In this document: positions 62,116 to 64,000 of the stretch, one piece after another
Layout of the letters: every line of letters begins with the position of its first letter
Numbering within the stretch: position 1 is the stretch's first letter
Origin: Hyaloperonospora brassicae
Taxonomy: Eukaryota; Oomycota; Peronosporomycetes; Peronosporales; Peronosporaceae
Assembly: GCA_947650285.1 (NCBI GenBank)
Contig: CANTFL010001477.1
Location: 5,001-69,000, forward strand
DNA length: 64,000 bases
Direction: 5' to 3'
Notes under the pieces: generated by a model
Database searches by the model: none
What the model was told of the DNA's origin: nothing
Seen by the model: the letters and a program-made list of their open reading frames with translations, nothing else
Position numbers and translations under genes: made by a program

Positions 62116-62624
62116 GTCTCCAGAAGCTCCGACCCTCGCCACTGTGCCTACCTTGCTTCATTCAAGCAATCGACTGCAGTTCAGGATGCATGCTCCTTTT
62201 CAGATCCACTCTGACGCAACCTTGAACCTGCAGATGCACCGCCACTATCTTTGCGGGTTCAGCCGCTGGTCACGCAGTTGCAGTGGCGATCGCACATCGC
62301 ACCGTAGTACTAATCCCGACATAACCAGGGAAACGGACCTACTCTGTACGCAACTGTTACAAAAACACGGAGATGGACAACTCTACGATAAGTCGCACGC
62401 GCTCAGTGAACGGCCTTCTGGTATCGACGCGCGTTCTGAGTGGCATCGTGACCAATCGTTGCGGACAACTCGTTGGGAGCCGACGTGGTGGCCCTTTCTT
62501 AGACCTCGTGCAGGTCAGTGTTGGAAACGAGTTGAGAGGCGGAACCTTCTGTAGACCGTTCGTCGTAAGTCGCACTCGACCGACCTCAGTCACCGAGTGG
62601 CTACGCACTGGAATTGGGATCCGG
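62116..62624. other. Non-genic GC-rich stretch
   Basis: Overlapping open frames occur on both strands, including an 88-codon plus-strand frame from an ATG at 62,373. None shows a recognisable domain or clear codon preference. I see nothing supportable as a gene. Confidence 0.4.
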
Positions 62625-62826
62625 AGGTACCTGGGTTGATACGTGTGGCGCGCGGTGCGATTACTAATTCGCCAGAGAGAAGGGCAATAAGCAGACGAGT
62701 ATTACCCATCGGTGGTCGACACGCGCGACTGGAGGCCGTACGAGCCGAAACGCCCGTAGTGCAACGGGGTGCGGGTCTACTCAGAAGTACAAGTCCACTG
62801 TACTCGTGGACCACCCCCAGGTACCT
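62625..62826. repeat. Short inverted repeat (11-bp arms, ~200-bp span)
   Basis: AGGTACCTGGG at 62,625-62,635 is matched by its reverse complement at 62,816-62,826. The enclosed 180 bases are GC-rich. The arms could bound a small non-autonomous element or be coincidence. I could not identify a flanking target-site duplication. Confidence 0.35.
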
Positions 62827-62881
62827 TGGAGGACAACGCGGCGCGATGTTTTTAACATTGCACTCGATATGTGGCATATAA

Positions 62882-64000
62882 CTAGGTTACGCTGCGTTAA
62901 CGGTAATAGAGTACCCTATCGCTTTTGGGTGGAGTTCCCGGCTGCTAAGGTCGCACCAAGTACGTAAACTTCCGTCGCTGTCAGCATCAATACACATGTT
63001 CGTCTTGCTTTACTATACCAGGTAGTAAGATCTTACGTGTCGCTACGTCATCGCGACTCATTGCTGCAGACAACTTACGATAAAGTAGCAAGTTCTGGTG
63101 CTCGTGCTTGACACAAGTGATTTGGTCCGGAGAACTGAATTACGTTAAGAATACATCCGTGCCTACATCAGGGGATTAAAGTTGGTGGCTAAGGGAAGGT
63201 TCGTACGTCGTGATGTGTAATTCATAGCCATGGCTACCGTGGTTGAATGGGCATCGGATGCCTGAAATGACATCGCAGAAGCTACGTACACTGGTCATAG
63301 TGTAAGTAGGTGCCTCTGTACCTCACGTACACGTACGTAAAGAAAAAGGTGAATCTGGATCAAGATGTCAAGTGAAAATGGAAAAGTAGAAGTATTTTCG
63401 ACAAATAATGAAGGTCTTCTGTAAGACGTATTTCGGTCTACCTCTGATTATATGAATCTACAAACGTGTAATATGGCTACTTTATCACCCCCATTGCGCG
63501 CATCTAGCAGCGATTAGTGGTGGCATAGTTGGATGATATGTTGACATACATCAACCAATATGTGAAGCAGCTTCGAAAATTACCTTGTAATAATACTTCT
63601 GAAGTTATTAGCTAGGCCTATATTGTAAAGTATGATGAATTGAGATACTTTTCTTCGTGATTTAGATATTGATGCCAGTGTCAAGCAACGATCTCGCCCC
63701 GTACCATCACCTCCTAGCCAAGCGTCACATTATAAACAGATAGACGGCTGAATAGAAACCGAGTTGGAGCACTATCGTGTCACAGAACACTGGTGATGCG
63801 AACGACAACCTCCCATTATGCGCAGACATGCCGACTTGCGGTTAGGGTGCTACGACCAGTGCGTCACCTTGTGCTCACCTTGTGTAACCATATGTTGGGA
63901 TGGCTTCCTTTTTAACGGCTTTGCAAGAAAATTATCTCACTCAGGTTTTGGGCTTGACTTTGGTGATAACTGCGCAGAAGTCTTCACGCAGCTGTATGAA
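62882..64000. other. AT-rich non-coding tail
   Basis: Base composition becomes distinctly more AT-rich from about 62,880 to the window end, with many stop codons in all frames. No gene, RNA or repeat family was recognised. It could be old transposon or LTR sequence, but no terminal repeats were found within the window. Confidence 0.45.

Noticed and set aside
62039..62554. 171-codon plus-strand frame with an ATG
   Set aside because: It runs through the CT microsatellite as Ser-Leu repeats, has no domain, and other frames overlap it.

Overview
The window is eukaryotic nuclear DNA, most likely from an oomycete (Phytophthora or a downy-mildew relative). The evidence is a multidomain PH/C2/MAP-kinase gene with a single 79-bp GT-AG intron, a single-exon HxxxDG acyltransferase gene, compact gene spacing, and a Ty1/copia reverse-transcriptase scrap beside a large satellite. 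The genus is inference; no rRNA or tRNA marker was seen.

Bases 1-92 are the cut end of a Ty1/copia element. Bases 93-50,385 are one uninterrupted head-to-tail satellite of about 278 units of 181 bp. The array is not uniform. Block A (to 17,469) is heterogeneous, with indels, mixed unit types and higher-order repeats. A short unit with 17 bp of foreign filler (17,470-17,486) separates it from Block B (to about 28,560), which is nearly homogeneous. Block C (about 28.6-36 kb) is a transition. Block D (36-50.4 kb) carries a different haplotype and its own higher-order repeats. Diagnostic substitutions appear one after another from left to right through B, C and D, forming a cline. At 50,386-50,757 the array passes into a degenerate repeat of about 14 bp. 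The 181-bp unit itself can be parsed into about 13 copies of that same motif, so this flank looks like the unexpanded precursor.

The right 13 kb is ordinary single-copy sequence. Two minus-strand genes, both transcribed toward the satellite, are well supported. One (58,376-54,338, one intron) encodes a protein of about 1,319 residues with a possible adaptin-appendage-like region, a PH domain, an NTF2/SnoaL-like domain, a C2 domain and a TEY-type MAP kinase. The other (61,482-59,941) encodes a 513-residue condensation-fold acyltransferase. The kinase architecture suggests lipid or membrane recruitment coupled to MAPK signalling. The acyltransferase probably makes an ester or amide of unknown substrate. 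No functional link between the two genes is evident. The remaining sequence (50.8-54.3 kb, 58.4-59.9 kb, 61.5-64 kb) holds only a doubtful ABC-transporter relic, a CT microsatellite, a short duplication, a small inverted repeat and an AT-rich tail.
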